A DNA stretch of 64,000 nucleotides from Methylophaga sp. 42_25_T18. GTDB lineage: Bacteria > Pseudomonadota > Gammaproteobacteria > Nitrosococcales > Methylophagaceae. The DNA lies in assembly GCA_002163085.1 (NCBI GenBank), contig MAAJ01000001.1, forward strand, positions 496,001 to 560,000, given 5' to 3'. Of the stretch, positions 18,658 through 29,663 are shown piece by piece. Each line of letters starts with the position of its first letter. The first letter of the stretch is position 1. A program made the translations under genes and the position numbers. Below the pieces are notes generated by a model. That model was given only the letters and a program-made list of their open reading frames with translations, searched no databases and was not told the origin of the DNA.

Positions 18658-19935
18658 ATGATATCAAGAGTTCCACATTTAACGACGGCGTTAAAAGGGC
18701 CGTTGCTACAATTAGAAAATGACTTGTTGACGAACAAAACACAGGTTGAAACATGGTTACGAGAGCAATGGCTGCAAACCCCAGCCCCTTTTTATGCTTC
18801 AGTCGACTTACGTAATGCTGGATTTAAGGTCGCGCCAGTTGATACTAATTTATTTCCCGCAGGTTTTAATAACCTCAATCCTGCCTTTATGCCTTTGTGC
18901 ATTCAGGCGGTTCAAGCAGCTGTAGAACGAGCCTGTCCTCGTGCACGACGAGTATTAATTATTGCAGAACAACATACACGCAATCTTTTTTATCTAGAAA
19001 GTTTGGAAACCTTACGCGATATTTTTGAAAAAGCAGGTATGGAAGCGAGGATAGCAAGTCTTCGAGATGATATTGATGCGCCATTGGCGATCGAATTACC
19101 GTCGGGTAAGACCTGTTTATTAGAACCGTTAGAAAGACAAGGTAACCGTGTTGGATTAGGCGATTTTTCTCCATGCCTAGTATTATTGAATAATGATTTA
19201 TCTGCCGGACGACCTGAAATATTAGAAGGTCTAGAGCAGCAAGTTATTCCCCCATTATCCGCGGGCTGGTCTACACGTAAGAAGTCAGATCATTTTATTC
19301 ACTATCATCAAGTTGCACAAGAATTTGCTAAGCAAATTGATATCGACCCATGGTTGGTTTCACCCTTATCCTTACAGTGCGGGGAAGTTGATTTTAAGGA
19401 TCGTTCTGGCAGTGAGTGTTTGGCCAAAAATGTCGAAGCCATGTTGACTTCAATTCAACAGAAATATGATGAATATGGCATAGAACATGAACCCTTTGTG
19501 GTGGTCAAATCAGACTCAGGTACTTATGGCATGGGAATTATGACGGTGAAAAGTCCCGAAGAAGTGCTCAGCTTAAACCGCAAACAGCGTAATAAAATGG
19601 CTTCAGCCAAAGAAGGGTTGGTCGTGGAAAATGTGCTTGTGCAAGAGGGCGTATACACCTTTGAAACGATAGGTGAAGAACAGGCAGTGGCTGAGCCAGT
19701 CATTTATATGATGGATCATTTTGTCGTGGGTGGATTTTATCGTGTCCATACTGGACGAGGTGTTAATGAAAACTTGAATGCGCCGGGCATGCATTTTGAG
19801 CCACTGGCGTTTGCTCAGCCGTGTAATACGCCAGAGAAAGACGAAACACCGGATTCAGAACCTAACCGCTTCTATGCCTACGGTGTGATTGCCCGGTTAG
19901 CATTATTGGCGGCAGCAAGAGAGCTTGCGGATTAG
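18658..19935 (+). CDS. gshA: Glutamate-cysteine ligase, ferrooxidans/proteobacterial short type
   Basis: First step of glutathione synthesis, ATP-dependent joining of glutamate and cysteine. The 425-residue protein matches the group first described from Acidithiobacillus, not the E. coli type. Recognisable blocks are FYASVDLRNAGFKVAPVDTNLFPAGFNNL (about 42-70), FVVVKSDSGTYGMGIMTV (about 280-297) and MDHFVVGGFYRVHTGRGVNENLN (about 351-373). It is divergent from pilG, as often seen in gammaproteobacteria with this gene order. Glutathione may serve both the arsenic genes and general redox balance. Its TAG overlaps the TAA of the convergent FIST gene. Confidence 0.92.
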   Translation: MISRVPHLTTALKGPLLQLENDLLTNKTQVETWLREQWLQTPAPFYASVDLRNAGFKVAPVDTNLFPAGFNNLNPAFMPLCIQAVQAAVERACPRARRVLIIAEQHTRNLFYLESLETLRDIFEKAGMEARIASLRDDIDAPLAIELPSGKTCLLEPLERQGNRVGLGDFSPCLVLLNNDLSAGRPEILEGLEQQVIPPLSAGWSTRKKSDHFIHYHQVAQEFAKQIDIDPWLVSPLSLQCGEVDFKDRSGSECLAKNVEAMLTSIQQKYDEYGIEHEPFVVVKSDSGTYGMGIMTVKSPEEVLSLNRKQRNKMASAKEGLVVENVLVQEGVYTFETIGEEQAVAEPVIYMMDHFVVGGFYRVHTGRGVNENLNAPGMHFEPLAFAQPCNTPEKDETPDSEPNRFYAYGVIARLALLAAARELAD

Positions 19936-21077
19936 TTCATCCGCTCACTGAGATAGGCAATCGTCATCGTCTGGTTATGTAACTGACTATGACTGTCACC
20001 TTCGCCGGAGCAGATTTCGCCATTGGAATAAAAACCGGTAATGCCGGTTTGCATGCCGAGGATACGATGTACAGCAAAGACTTCCTCTGACACTTGGTCT
20101 TCCATCACTAGCTTGCGGCCGACACAGCTGACACAGATAGCAAGTGCTTTTTCGTTGATATTGACGCCTTTGTCTAAAATTTGTTGAGCGGCATTGCTGG
20201 CACCGTTAATCAAATTTTGATGTGTTGACTTAAGTAAGCGTACGGTTGAGCCCTTACTTATATTTCCGGCAAAGGTTAGACTATTATCGGCATCATTTGC
20301 AGCTAATAAGGTTCGAATAACCGAGATGTTTTTATCTTCGGTAATCACCGCCAAAGGAAAGTTAAGTCCTGACGCAGGTAGGGCATTGGCATAATAACCG
20401 ATGTACATTTTATACAAAGGCAAGGCCGGCTTGTGATCGAGTTCAAATACGATATTTTTATTTGCGCTGGTGATTTTCCGCGGAGGGCCATATGCTTGCC
20501 AGCCACCTAATGCTCCACTGGTCACAACAGCTGACTTGCCGTAAATACCTACAGCAATAACAATTCGATCATGAATTTTGTCATTATTAAGTAATAAGGT
20601 TTTGGTAAAGGTTGCATTATCACTGGCTAAACCACCGGTAATGGGGACATTTGGCAAAACATTCTGCATGCCTTCAACTAATTCACTGCCATTAACATTG
20701 AGGCCATCACTTAAGACAAATACACCTTGAAGATCGTCTTGCTCTAATTCTTTGGCAATTTGGCTGCCTAAGTCATGAGATTGCGCCATGTTGTTGATAG
20801 GCTTAACAACAAATTTCAGCGTGCTACGCTCCCATTTCATGGCCGTGATGTGCACACTGTCATCATAGACGCCACCATCGGTAATTTCACCCGACGTAGT
20901 GCAGCCAACGATGCGTGCTTGGGGATAACGTTTTTTGAGTAACTTACCAAAATTTCGGTCATTAAAACGCTTAACTGAAGCGAATACCAACACCCAGTTA
21001 GCATCAGGTAATGGTGATTGTGATGGCAGTTTAGTCAGGGCCATTTTGGCGGTAAGGTGTTCTTGTTCAAACTTCAT
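19932..21077 (-). CDS. FIST-domain sensory protein
   Basis: A 381-residue protein with FIST_N (about 25-220) and FIST_C (about 225-370) domains, no signal peptide and no membrane segments. Typical pieces are YPQARIVGCTTSGEI (about 51-65), GVFVLSDGLNVNG (about 137-149), PITGGLASD (about 169-177) and the C-terminal GFYSNGEICSG. FIST proteins are thought to sense small ligands such as amino acids and often occur near chemotaxis or cyclic-di-GMP genes. The chp locus lies just beyond gshA. No output domain is fused here. Convergent with gshA; the two stop codons overlap by three bases. Confidence 0.88.
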   Translation of the reverse strand: MKFEQEHLTAKMALTKLPSQSPLPDANWVLVFASVKRFNDRNFGKLLKKRYPQARIVGCTTSGEITDGGVYDDSVHITAMKWERSTLKFVVKPINNMAQSHDLGSQIAKELEQDDLQGVFVLSDGLNVNGSELVEGMQNVLPNVPITGGLASDNATFTKTLLLNNDKIHDRIVIAVGIYGKSAVVTSGALGGWQAYGPPRKITSANKNIVFELDHKPALPLYKMYIGYYANALPASGLNFPLAVITEDKNISVIRTLLAANDADNSLTFAGNISKGSTVRLLKSTHQNLINGASNAAQQILDKGVNINEKALAICVSCVGRKLVMEDQVSEEVFAVHRILGMQTGITGFYSNGEICSGEGDSHSQLHNQTMTIAYLSERMN

Positions 21078-21507
21078 TGTGTGATCGAGCTAAACATCCA
21101 AGCTAAAGCCTGTGAGCCCATTTCCTTTTAAGTAACTTGTGACAGCAACACGCGGATATTAACAGAGTTATTTGCAGGTAATTAGGGTGAGTAGAAAGAA
21201 TTGTGATCGGCTTCTCGAATTTAGTTATGAACCTAAAAACTGCCGAATTAATCACAAAATTCGACCATCACTAATTAATGCCTTGTATTGGTGCGCTTCA
21301 TGATCAGCGAATTTCATGATGTTAACTAGCTGATTAGCAGACTTATTTTGGTTTGATAAATTTGTTTTTTTGTGTTCTATTGGCTCTCGAGAGAAGGGGA
21401 CGCTCTCAATTGATAGTTTGCTTCATGCTGACAGGAACAAAGATTATCTGCGGTGTACGGGGAACTAAAATGATTCACTTTACTAAATATATATAGAGAG
21501 AGAAATT
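21078..21507. other. 430-base gene-free stretch
   Basis: I see no open frame with a convincing start, no tRNA fold and no strong hairpin. It separates the divergently transcribed FIST and DUF1097 genes and should hold both promoters. A purine-rich GAGAGAG site lies directly before the DUF1097 start. Confidence 0.5.
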
Positions 21508-22026
21508 ATGTCAGGATTAGTTGCGTTAGCATTAAGTATTGGTGGTTTAGGTGGTGTAGCGACATGGCTTGCACTTAGCCCATTAGCGGGAATGGTTACA
21601 ATCTGGGCGATTTTTATAGCTTGGGGTTCTTTTTTCCATAATGGAGCGGATACAGCTGCATTAAAAAATAATATTGTATGCGGTATTTTTGGTTCAATAA
21701 TGGCCGGTATTGCCTTTGCTTTGATCACTAACGTAGGTTTAGGTTCGTTACCTGTGACAGCAGCTGTATGGGTGGGTGTTGCAGTATTTGTACTTGTTTT
21801 TGCTTCACAAGTTCCAGCATTATCTGTTATTCCTACAGCGGTTTACGGATTTGCGGCCACAGCTGCTTATGCTATTCATGCTGAGCCAGGCTTAGCTGCT
21901 ACAGCTAAGACCTTAGCATTAGATTTCAGCAACCCTGTCATTGTGATTTCATTATCATTGATTGTCGGCTCTGTATTTGGCCTGTTATCAGGTAAATTAT
22001 CTGGAATGCTGACCAGCGGCGAATAA
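21508..22026 (+). CDS. DUF1097 family inner-membrane protein
   Basis: A 172-residue, very hydrophobic protein with about five to six membrane helices (about 3-25, 30-45, 55-75, 78-100, 105-125 and 140-162). The spacing, the WGSFFHNGAD turn after the second helix and the C-terminal GSVFGLLSGKL helix fit the DUF1097 family. The family contains E. coli YcdZ and has no proven function; a channel or transporter role is only a guess. It is a single-gene unit preceded by GAGAGAG and followed by a strong terminator. Confidence 0.75.
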   Translation: MSGLVALALSIGGLGGVATWLALSPLAGMVTIWAIFIAWGSFFHNGADTAALKNNIVCGIFGSIMAGIAFALITNVGLGSLPVTAAVWVGVAVFVLVFASQVPALSVIPTAVYGFAATAAYAIHAEPGLAATAKTLALDFSNPVIVISLSLIVGSVFGLLSGKLSGMLTSGE

Positions 22027-22042
22027 GTACCAAAAAAGTTAC

Positions 22043-22082
22043 AAAAAAAAGGGCTGTGCTTTTAGAAGCGCAGCCCTTTTTT
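22043..22082. terminator. Rho-independent terminator, bidirectional
   Basis: GGGCTGTGCTT and AAGCGCAGCCC form an 11-bp stem with one G-U pair and a TTAG loop. It is flanked by an A-run on the left and a T-run on the right, and lies between the convergent DUF1097 gene and gatB. Confidence 0.92.
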
Positions 22083-22102
22083 ATAGATAAAGGAAAGACA
22101 GT

Positions 22103-23545
22103 TTAGCCAGCAAGTTTCGCTTTTAATATTTCATTAACTTGAGCTGGGTTAGCTTTACCTTTTGAGGCTTTCATTACTTGGCCAACAAAGAAACCAAATA
22201 ACTGTTCCTTACCGCCACGATATTGCTCTAACTGTCCTGGGTTATTGGCAATGACTTCATCAATCATCGCTTCAATAGCACCACTGTCAGTAACTTGTTT
22301 TAGGCCTTTAGCTTCGATGATGCTATCGGCATCGACACCCTCTTTATCCCATAAGGCTTCAAAGATTTGTTTGGCTATTTTTCCTGAAATTGTATTATCA
22401 GTAATGCGTAGCAATAAACCACCTAATTGTTGAGCACTAATTGGTGAGTTAGCAATGTCTAATCCTGCTTTATTAAGTGCGCCGAGTAATTGGGTAATGA
22501 TCCAGTTTGCACATTGTTTTGGTTCTTTATTGTCTGAAGCTTCCAGAACGGCTTCAAAATAATTCGCTAACTCACGGCTGCTTGTTAATACGGATGCATC
22601 GTAAAGCGATAAGCTCATGTCAGCGACAAAGCGATCACGTTTTGCATTAGGAAGCTCTGGTAAGCTGGCACGCATTTCCTCAATCAATTCTGGCTCTAAT
22701 ACTACGGGTAGCAAGTCAGGATCAGGGAAGTAGCGGTAATCATTCGCTTCCTCTTTACTACGCATTGAGCGAGTTTCATTTTTATCAGCATCGTATAAAC
22801 GTGTTTCTTGAACAACGCGACCACCATCTTCAATTAACTCAATTTGGCGCTCAATTTCGATGTTAATGGCGCGTTCCACATTACGGAATGAGTTAATGTT
22901 TTTTATCTCTGCACGAGTGCCGAGTTCTTTTTGGCCTTTTGGACGAACTGAAACATTAGAATCACAGCGGAATGAACCTTCTTGCATATTGCCATCGCAA
23001 ATTTCAAGATACTGCACTAATGAATGAATTTTCTTCATATAGGCAACAGCTTCTTTGGCACTGCTTAGATCCGGTTCAGATACGATTTCTAATAAGGGTG
23101 TACCTGCACGGTTTAAATCAACACCTGTTTGGCCTTGGAAGTTACCATGCATTGATTTACCTGCATCTTCTTCTAAGTGCGCGCGTGTAACGCCAATGAT
23201 TTTCTCACTACCATCTTCTAACTCAATAGCTAACTCACCTTTACCGACAATAGGTAAATCTAGTTGGCTGATTTGGTAACCTTTCGGTAAATCAGGGTAG
23301 AAGTAGTTTTTGCGAGCAAATATTGATGGGTTTGATAATTCAGCATCAATGGCTAAACCAAACTTAACAGCCATTTTAACGGCTTCTATATTAAGTACTG
23401 GCAACACACCCGGCAAGCCTAAATCAACAGCACAAGCTTGTGTGTTTGGCTCAGCGCCATAGGTGGTAGGTGCGCCAGAAAAGATTTTAGTTTTAGTAGC
23501 AAGTTGGGCGTGAATTTCTAACCCAATAACAACTTCCCATTCCAT
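22103..23545 (-). CDS. gatB: Asp/Glu-tRNA(Asn/Gln) amidotransferase subunit B
   Basis: The 480-residue GatB subunit, which phosphorylates misacylated Glu-tRNA(Gln) (or Asp-tRNA(Asn)) and directs ammonia from GatA to it. It begins [24 protein letters not shown], the family signature. The kinase-core motifs [15 protein letters not shown] (about 85-99) and [16 protein letters not shown] (about 116-131) are present, and the C-terminal YqeY-like tail runs from about 330 to 480. Length matches the family. gatA and gatC are not adjacent on this side, which is a little unusual, since gatCAB are often together; gatA could lie elsewhere. Confidence 0.97.
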   Translation of the reverse strand: MEWEVVIGLEIHAQLATKTKIFSGAPTTYGAEPNTQACAVDLGLPGVLPVLNIEAVKMAVKFGLAIDAELSNPSIFARKNYFYPDLPKGYQISQLDLPIVGKGELAIELEDGSEKIIGVTRAHLEEDAGKSMHGNFQGQTGVDLNRAGTPLLEIVSEPDLSSAKEAVAYMKKIHSLVQYLEICDGNMQEGSFRCDSNVSVRPKGQKELGTRAEIKNINSFRNVERAINIEIERQIELIEDGGRVVQETRLYDADKNETRSMRSKEEANDYRYFPDPDLLPVVLEPELIEEMRASLPELPNAKRDRFVADMSLSLYDASVLTSSRELANYFEAVLEASDNKEPKQCANWIITQLLGALNKAGLDIANSPISAQQLGGLLLRITDNTISGKIAKQIFEALWDKEGVDADSIIEAKGLKQVTDSGAIEAMIDEVIANNPGQLEQYRGGKEQLFGFFVGQVMKASKGKANPAQVNEILKAKLAG

Positions 23546-23592
23546 ATTGATGGCCCGATCTGAATATTTAAACGACGAATTGTACCAACTTA

Positions 23593-24246
23593 TTATCGAA
23601 GGCTGATAATTTTCCAGCCTTGCTCTGCTGCTGCGGCTTGCAGTTTGGCATCTGCATCTACAGCCACAGGGTAATCAACTAAGTCTAATAGCGGAATATC
23701 ATTGTGCGAATCACTATAAAAATAACTGCCCTCTAGATCGAGATGATGCCCTTCTAGCCATTGATGTAAGCGCGTGACTTTACCTGCTTGATAAGAGGGC
23801 GTGCCGGCAACTTGTCCTGTGTAGATACCATCGATCATTTCAGCTTCAGTCGCAATTAGATTAGGAATGCCCAATTTGTCAGCGATAGGCGCTGTAATAA
23901 AACTATTGGTTGCGGTGATGATTAAGGTTTCATCGCCTTGCTGTTTATGGCTGGCAATTAATTCACGACCTGCCTGCAAAATAATAGGATCGATTTTTTC
24001 TTGTAGATATTGTTCACGCCATTGATATAAATTTTCGAGTGAATTGTCGGCCAATGGTTTTAGCTGAAATGCCAAAAACTCAAAAATATCCATGGTGCCA
24101 GCAAGATATTGATCATAAAAATCCTGATTTTTTTGCTGAAAGGCGGCACCGTCGACAATATTATTTTCAACTAGAAATTCACCCCATAAGTAGTCGCTAT
24201 CACCGCCAAGTAAGGTATTGTCGAGATCAAAAATTGCTAAGGCCAT
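23593..24246 (-). CDS. HAD family hydrolase, phosphoserine phosphatase-like (HAD-IB)
   Basis: A 217-residue HAD protein. Motif I is [18 protein letters not shown] (Asp7 and Asp9), motif II is LIITATNSF (Thr near 104) and motif IV is [16 protein letters not shown] (near 177-192). The helical cap between 15 and 90 marks the HAD-IB group with SerB, but the substrate is not determined. Related proteins are often annotated as histidinol-phosphatase-like or SerB-like. It lies 47 bases upstream of gatB on the same strand and may share its transcript. Confidence 0.85.
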   Translation of the reverse strand: MALAIFDLDNTLLGGDSDYLWGEFLVENNIVDGAAFQQKNQDFYDQYLAGTMDIFEFLAFQLKPLADNSLENLYQWREQYLQEKIDPIILQAGRELIASHKQQGDETLIITATNSFITAPIADKLGIPNLIATEAEMIDGIYTGQVAGTPSYQAGKVTRLHQWLEGHHLDLEGSYFYSDSHNDIPLLDLVDYPVAVDADAKLQAAAAEQGWKIISLR

Positions 24247-24391
24247 GTGATTAATTTCATATTTATTTAAGTAAAGAGCGAATATTGTAAGCCAAAAGGC
24301 ATTGCATACTGCTAGCGCTTTAATTAATCTAGTAGCAATTAAAAATTATGACGTTGATAAATAGAAGTTATTAACGAGAGATAACAGGGTT

Positions 24392-24901
24392 GTGATTGAT
24401 AAAGATGGCTTTAGGCCAAATGTGGGGATTATTCTCTGCAATGACCAAAACCAGGTTTTGTGGGCGCAGCGTGCGCAACATGATTCCTGGCAGTTTCCGC
24501 AAGGTGGGATTAAACCGGATGAAACTGCCGAGCAAGCGGTATTTCGCGAGTTAATGGAAGAGGTGGGTCTAGGCCCCGAACATGTTGAAATTTTGGGCAC
24601 AACGCGCGGCTGGTTACGTTACCGCTTACCAAAACGATATTTACGTTATGGCAATAAACCACTGTGCATTGGTCAGAAGCAACGTTGGTTTTTGTTGCGG
24701 TTTATTGGCAATGAAGCAGATGTACAACTTGATACCTATGAAAAACCTGAGTTTGATGATTGGTGTTGGGTGGATTATTGGAAGCCAGTTGAAGATATCG
24801 TATTTTTCAAACGCCGCGTTTATGAAAGGGCGCTGCATGAACTAGCGCCGTTACTTTTTCCTGAATATAAGAAACGCGTTGAGAAGCAGAGAAAGAATTA
24901 A
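24392..24901 (+). CDS. rppH: RNA 5'-pyrophosphohydrolase
   Basis: RppH removes pyrophosphate from the 5' end of mRNAs to start RNase E decay. The 169-residue Nudix protein starts at a GTG (24392) and begins with the family's [16 protein letters not shown]. It carries the Nudix box [22 protein letters not shown] (about 38-59) and the WFLLRF and [10 protein letters not shown] strands. Length is near the E. coli 176. The last four bases overlap the end of the convergent argA. Confidence 0.95.
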   Translation: MIDKDGFRPNVGIILCNDQNQVLWAQRAQHDSWQFPQGGIKPDETAEQAVFRELMEEVGLGPEHVEILGTTRGWLRYRLPKRYLRYGNKPLCIGQKQRWFLLRFIGNEADVQLDTYEKPEFDDWCWVDYWKPVEDIVFFKRRVYERALHELAPLLFPEYKKRVEKQRKN

Positions 24902-26187
24902 CGTAATTCCTTGCTGAATACTTTAGCATTACGCTGGTAGTTATAGAAATCTTGCTTTGCTACCGGCAAGTCAGCAATTTCAGCTTGTTCAAATCCATGT
25001 TCGATAAACCAGTGTGCGGTTTGCGTGGTGAGCACACATAAAGATGACAAACCTGCTGCCACGGATTGTTGCTCGATAACGGATAATAATTTTTTACCTC
25101 TACCTAGATCTTGATAACCTTTGGACACAGCTAGGCACGCTAACTCACCAATTTTGTTTTCTGGGTAGGGGTATAAAGCGGCACAAGCCACCACCGTGCC
25201 GTCACGTTCCATCACGGTAAAATGATCGACTTCCGTTTCTAAATGGTCACGTGAACGTTTGACCAATACACCATTGGCTTCTAACGGTTGAATTAACTCA
25301 AGTATGCCGCCCACATCTTCAATCGTAGCTTGGCGGATGGTTTCAAATAGTTCGGGCGTGATTAAGGTGCCAGCACCATCACGACTAAATAATTCCTGTA
25401 ACAAAGCACCATCTTGATCGCGATCTAATAAATGCACACGTTTAACGCCAGCTTTGCAGGCCTCGACGGCCGCTGCCAATGTAGGGTGTTGGTCTTTAGT
25501 ATTTTCAGCTTGTTCAACCGTCATTTCACGGTCTAAGTCATCACTGTTATCGCCAATAAAAATAAGTTTGTCGGCGGCTAAGTCTTTAGCAACATTGGTA
25601 GCAATGGCTTCATAAGATAAGTTGAAAAATTCGCCCGTGGGTGAAAATCCCATCGGTGGTAATAACACTACATTACCTAATGTAAGTTGATCATTAATCC
25701 CTTGGGTATCAACACGACGTACTTCGCCAGTATGACCAAAATCAATGCCATCTTTAATGCCAACAGGGCGGGCAGTGACTAAATTACCGCTAGTGCAACG
25801 AACCTGTGCATGGGCCATTGGGGTATGAGGTAAACCAAACGAAAGCTTGGCTTCAATATCTAGACGTAATTTCCCAATCACTGAACGAGCAATTTTTAAA
25901 CTGCTTTCATCAGTAATTCGAAGACCATCATGATAGCTAATGCCGACCTTATGAATGTTGGATTGCACATCGATCTGTTTTCTAGCGCCAAACACCAACA
26001 CTAACTTAATGCCTAAGCTATTTAATAAGGCAAAGTCATGGACTAGGCTATCAAAGCCCTTAGTTGCGATTGTTTCCCCATCAAACGCGATCACAAAGGT
26101 TGCGCCACGATGCGCGTGAATATAAGGCGCAGCGGTGCGAAACCAGCTTGTGGTGGTTGCGATATTGTTGGAATTAGACGTTTGCAT
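24898..26187 (-). CDS. argA: N-acetylglutamate synthase (amino-acid acetyltransferase)
   Basis: Catalyses the first step of arginine synthesis, acetylation of glutamate by acetyl-CoA. The 429-residue protein has an N-terminal amino-acid-kinase-like regulatory domain (about 25-285, with [16 protein letters not shown] and [12 protein letters not shown]) and a C-terminal GNAT domain (about 290-425, with [19 protein letters not shown] as the acetyl-CoA loop). This is the classical bacterial ArgA layout, expected to be feedback-inhibited by arginine. It is divergent from ilvD across a 152-base gap. Confidence 0.95.
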   Translation of the reverse strand: MQTSNSNNIATTTSWFRTAAPYIHAHRGATFVIAFDGETIATKGFDSLVHDFALLNSLGIKLVLVFGARKQIDVQSNIHKVGISYHDGLRITDESSLKIARSVIGKLRLDIEAKLSFGLPHTPMAHAQVRCTSGNLVTARPVGIKDGIDFGHTGEVRRVDTQGINDQLTLGNVVLLPPMGFSPTGEFFNLSYEAIATNVAKDLAADKLIFIGDNSDDLDREMTVEQAENTKDQHPTLAAAVEACKAGVKRVHLLDRDQDGALLQELFSRDGAGTLITPELFETIRQATIEDVGGILELIQPLEANGVLVKRSRDHLETEVDHFTVMERDGTVVACAALYPYPENKIGELACLAVSKGYQDLGRGKKLLSVIEQQSVAAGLSSLCVLTTQTAHWFIEHGFEQAEIADLPVAKQDFYNYQRNAKVFSKELR

Positions 26188-26339
26188 GGCGCAATTTTAC
26201 CTTTAGCAATGAGAAATAGGAAACGGCAACAGATTCTAATCTCAGCAAGCTTGCAAAGTTGCGTGTAAAATTTGTTAGATTAACGTGCACAAAAATAAAA
26301 TTTATGTGCAGAACAAAGACATTAGTTTGGAGATTAACC

Positions 26340-28178
26340 ATGCCTGTATATCGCTCAAAAACTACCACAGCTGGCCGTAATATGGCGGGCGCTCGTGCCT
26401 TATGGCGAGCAACAGGTATGACCGATGATGATTTTAATAAACCGATTATCGCCGTATCGAACTCATTTACCCAGTTTGTACCGGGACATGTGCATTTAAA
26501 AGATATGGGCCAACTGGTTGCGCGCGAAATTGAAAAAGCGGGCGGTGTAGCAAAAGAATTTAATACCATCGCGGTCGATGACGGTATTGCGATGGGCCAT
26601 GACGGTATGCTTTATTCGCTACCTTCACGTGATCTCATTGCGGACTCAGTGGAATACATGGTCAATGCTCACTGTGCTGATGCCATAGTGTGTATTTCAA
26701 ACTGTGACAAAATCACACCGGGCATGTTGATGGCCGCGATGCGCCTTAACATTCCAGTGATCTTTGTTTCCGGTGGCCCGATGGAAGCGGGTAAAACAAA
26801 ATTAGCGGGTAAAGACGTCAAACTCGACTTGGTTGATGCCATGGTGATGGCGGTTGATCCAAATGCATCTGATGAAGACGTTGCCGAAGTGGAGCGTTCT
26901 GCTTGCCCAACCTGTGGTTCGTGTTCAGGTATGTTCACGGCCAACTCAATGAATTGTCTGACAGAAGCCTTGGGCCTATCTTTGCCTGGCAATGGCTCAA
27001 TGTTGGCGACCCATGCTGATCGTGAGCAACTTTTCTTACAAGCCGGTCGAACCATTGTTGATATGGCTAAACGTTACTACGAACAGGATGATGAGCGTGT
27101 ATTGCCTCGTTCTGTTGGTTTTAAAGCATTTGAAAATGCGATTGCACTCGACATTGCGATGGGCGGCTCTACCAATACCATTTTGCACTTAATAGCGATT
27201 GCACAAGAAGCAGACATTGATTTCACTATGGATGATATTGATCGCATGTCTCGGGTAGTGCCACAGCTATGTAAAGTTGCACCTAATACACCTGAGTATC
27301 ATATGGAAGACGTACACCGTGCTGGTGGTGTCATGGGTATCTTAGGTGAGTTGGACCGTGCTGGTAAATTGCATACCGATACGCCAACAGTCTGTGCACC
27401 AACAATGAAAGAGGCCTTGGATGAATGGGACATCATGCGTAATCCAAGCGATGCGGTACGTAAGTTCTATCGAGCAGGCCCTGCAGGCATTCCTACGCAA
27501 ACAGCATTTAGTCAAGCAACACGATGGGAGACAGTGGATGACGATCGTGCAGATGGTTGTATCCGATCATTAGAGCATGCTTTCTCGTTAGAGGGTGGCC
27601 TAGCGGTACTGAAAGGTAATATTGCATTAGATGGTTGTGTGGTTAAGTCTGCCGGTGTGGATGAGTCTATTTTGGTATTTGAAGGCCCTGCACATATCAC
27701 CGAATCACAAGATGAAGCCGTTCAACATATATTGACTGAGCAAGTAGTTGCCGGTGATGTGGTTATCGTACGTTACGAAGGCCCAAGTGGTGGTCCGGGC
27801 ATGCAAGAGATGCTGTACCCAACGTCTTATATCAAATCGAAAGGTCTAGGCAAAGCTTGTGCATTGTTAACCGATGGTCGTTTCTCAGGTGGCACATCAG
27901 GTTTATCGATTGGTCACGTTTCACCCGAAGCCGCTTCAGGTGGTGCAATTGGTTTGGTGCGTAACGGCGACATCATTCGTATCGATATTCCTAACCGTAC
28001 AATCGATGTATTGTTGTCTGATGAAGAACTAGCTGCACGTCGTGTTGAGCAAGACAAATTAGGTTGGAAACCAGTTGAAGAACGCCCACGTAAAGTATCA
28101 GCAGCATTAAAAGTGTTTGGCAAAATGGCCACTTCTGCTGATAAAGGTGCGGTAAGGGATTTATCTAAATTAGATTAA
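26340..28178 (+). CDS. ilvD: Dihydroxy-acid dehydratase
   Basis: Fe-S dehydratase of isoleucine/valine synthesis. The 612-residue product starts at the ATG at 26340 ([20 protein letters not shown]) after TTTGGAGATT. Upstream in-frame codons back to 26259 are not conserved. Cluster-binding cysteines appear in [12 protein letters not shown] (about 119-130) and [20 protein letters not shown] (about 191-210). The C-terminal [17 protein letters not shown] motif (about 510-526) is the family hallmark. Length matches E. coli (616). Confidence 0.97.
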   Translation: MPVYRSKTTTAGRNMAGARALWRATGMTDDDFNKPIIAVSNSFTQFVPGHVHLKDMGQLVAREIEKAGGVAKEFNTIAVDDGIAMGHDGMLYSLPSRDLIADSVEYMVNAHCADAIVCISNCDKITPGMLMAAMRLNIPVIFVSGGPMEAGKTKLAGKDVKLDLVDAMVMAVDPNASDEDVAEVERSACPTCGSCSGMFTANSMNCLTEALGLSLPGNGSMLATHADREQLFLQAGRTIVDMAKRYYEQDDERVLPRSVGFKAFENAIALDIAMGGSTNTILHLIAIAQEADIDFTMDDIDRMSRVVPQLCKVAPNTPEYHMEDVHRAGGVMGILGELDRAGKLHTDTPTVCAPTMKEALDEWDIMRNPSDAVRKFYRAGPAGIPTQTAFSQATRWETVDDDRADGCIRSLEHAFSLEGGLAVLKGNIALDGCVVKSAGVDESILVFEGPAHITESQDEAVQHILTEQVVAGDVVIVRYEGPSGGPGMQEMLYPTSYIKSKGLGKACALLTDGRFSGGTSGLSIGHVSPEAASGGAIGLVRNGDIIRIDIPNRTIDVLLSDEELAARRVEQDKLGWKPVEERPRKVSAALKVFGKMATSADKGAVRDLSKLD

Positions 28179-28212
28179 AGCGGCGAAGGCTTGTGGGTGA
28201 ACAGGGAACAGT

Positions 28213-28686
28213 ATGCCAAGAAGGAAACAACTAAAAGGAATTGCATTAAATTTAGCTAGCAGCTTTATTTCAAGAAACAATGATGTAGATGGTTATTGGG
28301 CATTAGGCTTGTTATACAAAGAAGCCGTTATGTCTGGAACGACAATGTTTACACTGAATTTAGAAACTGGGGAATCATTCCCTCAGTACAAATTTAGTAA
28401 GAGATTATCAATTCCGTATTTTGATTTCCTTCAGGATCAACTTAAAAAGCAAGGTTTTGAGCGAGAACAAGTCGTTTGTGCAGACATAGAGCTGGAGTTC
28501 AATACGGCACCAACTTCCAGACAGATTATGTTCAAATCTACTTGGGGTGATCCGTTTGTTTGTAAAATTTCTTTGAAAGACGATCTTAGTAGGGTTTGGC
28601 ATGTAGAAGTTAGAGGATGGTGTGGTCAACATGATGCATTATCTGAACGACGCAGCATCCGTAGATACACAGACATAGCTAAATAA
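28213..28686 (+). CDS. Hypothetical protein, 157 residues
   Basis: I do not recognise the family with certainty. The protein begins PRRKQLKGIALNLASSFISRNND, a basic helical start, continues with DVDGYWALGLLYKEAV and ends with a basic tail (ERRSIRRYTDI). It has no signal peptide or membrane segment and three cysteines. It starts 34 bases after ilvD on the same strand and ends at a strong terminator, so it may be read from the ilvD transcript, but no metabolic link is evident. Full-length open frame, good codon use and terminator placement support a real gene. Confidence 0.7.
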   Translation: MPRRKQLKGIALNLASSFISRNNDVDGYWALGLLYKEAVMSGTTMFTLNLETGESFPQYKFSKRLSIPYFDFLQDQLKKQGFEREQVVCADIELEFNTAPTSRQIMFKSTWGDPFVCKISLKDDLSRVWHVEVRGWCGQHDALSERRSIRRYTDIAK

Positions 28687-28688
28687 CG

Positions 28689-28718
28689 AAAGCCGCACTA
28701 TTCTGTGCGGCTTTTTTG
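28689..28718. terminator. Rho-independent terminator
   Basis: AAAGCCGCAC and GTGCGGCTTT pair around a short TATTCT loop followed by a T-run. It closes the ilvD-hypothetical unit and, read from the other strand, may also serve the AraC/GyrI gene. Confidence 0.92.
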
Positions 28719-28720
28719 TT

Positions 28721-29581
28721 TTAGCTAAGGGGAATATAAATCTCTGTTTTCAAATTCTCTGACTTAGTTTTTCTAGGATCACGATTCAGATAAATCTCAA
28801 AACAGGTTTTGTCATCACTGACGTGAAAGTCACTTTCTGGCAGCCATTCATTAAAAATGTAGGAATAGGTTTGAGGAAAGTTTTCATACGATCCTTTATG
28901 CAAGAACATCGCATATTTACCTGCCGCAATGGTTTTCTTTTCTAGGTTGTCGTTATTTTTAAAGTCTGGCTTCTTTAAATCCGCATCTATATCGACACAA
29001 GCGTCATAACGGATTTGTTCGGGTGCGGTGACGCTAGGATCATCATGTGAAATACCGATAGATCGTACGTCTTTATTCATTAGCCGGTTGCCATAAGCAA
29101 ACTTCATGACCCGTCCCCATGCTTTGGGCGCGGCTTCGGGATAACTGCCGATTTCTCTGGCGCTGATTACATTGATTGCTTCAATCGTTTTTATTTCTGC
29201 TGTTAGGTTCATTGTTTGTCTCAGTTCAATTGTAAAAGGTTGAATGGAAACCCTCCGTTGGCGAACTTGGCTGGGTGTATATGAATACAGATTTTTAAAG
29301 GCTTTATTAAATGAGGATTGATTGTCATAACCGCTTTTAAAGGCAATATCTGTGATGCTATCGTTTGCATACAATAAGCGGTGCACTGCTTTCTCTAGCA
29401 GTAAGCGCTTACGGAACGCATATACACTTTCACCAATGTAAGAGCTAAAAACACGATGAAAGTGGAACTCTGAATAACAGGCGATATTCGCTAAATCAGC
29501 GATCTCAATATCCGCATCAAGATTAGTCTCGATATGCTGAACCACCTTATTCATTCTTTCAATATGTATTTTTTTGCTCAT
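28721..29581 (-). CDS. AraC-family regulator with C-terminal GyrI-like effector domain
   Basis: A 286-residue regulator of the Rob/SoxS-with-GyrI arrangement. Two helix-turn-helix units occupy about 8-105 (DADIEIADLANIACYSEFHFHR and SITDIAFKSGYDNQSSFNKAF, followed by TPSQVR). A GyrI-like small-molecule-binding domain fills the rest (INVISAREIGSYPEAAPKAW to the C-terminus). I chose the ATG at 29581; the longer frame to 29710 overlaps the arsJ end region and adds non-conserved sequence. It lies 82 bases downstream of arsJ on the same strand, but nothing ties it directly to arsenic. Such proteins usually sense cationic or hydrophobic drugs. Confidence 0.88.
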   Translation of the reverse strand: MSKKIHIERMNKVVQHIETNLDADIEIADLANIACYSEFHFHRVFSSYIGESVYAFRKRLLLEKAVHRLLYANDSITDIAFKSGYDNQSSFNKAFKNLYSYTPSQVRQRRVSIQPFTIELRQTMNLTAEIKTIEAINVISAREIGSYPEAAPKAWGRVMKFAYGNRLMNKDVRSIGISHDDPSVTAPEQIRYDACVDIDADLKKPDFKNNDNLEKKTIAAGKYAMFLHKGSYENFPQTYSYIFNEWLPESDFHVSDDKTCFEIYLNRDPRKTKSENLKTEIYIPLS

Positions 29582-29663
29582 AGTTTTTCTCACAAAGGGT
29601 GAGGCAAAAGTGTACGGATTCAGCGTGGAGTTTAATTGTCCATTCCTGCGCTTCTGAATGAAA

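Noticed and set aside
21078..21507. Possible small RNA or riboswitch upstream of the DUF1097 gene
   Set aside because: No conserved riboswitch core or strong fold was found by eye; left as an unassigned gap.
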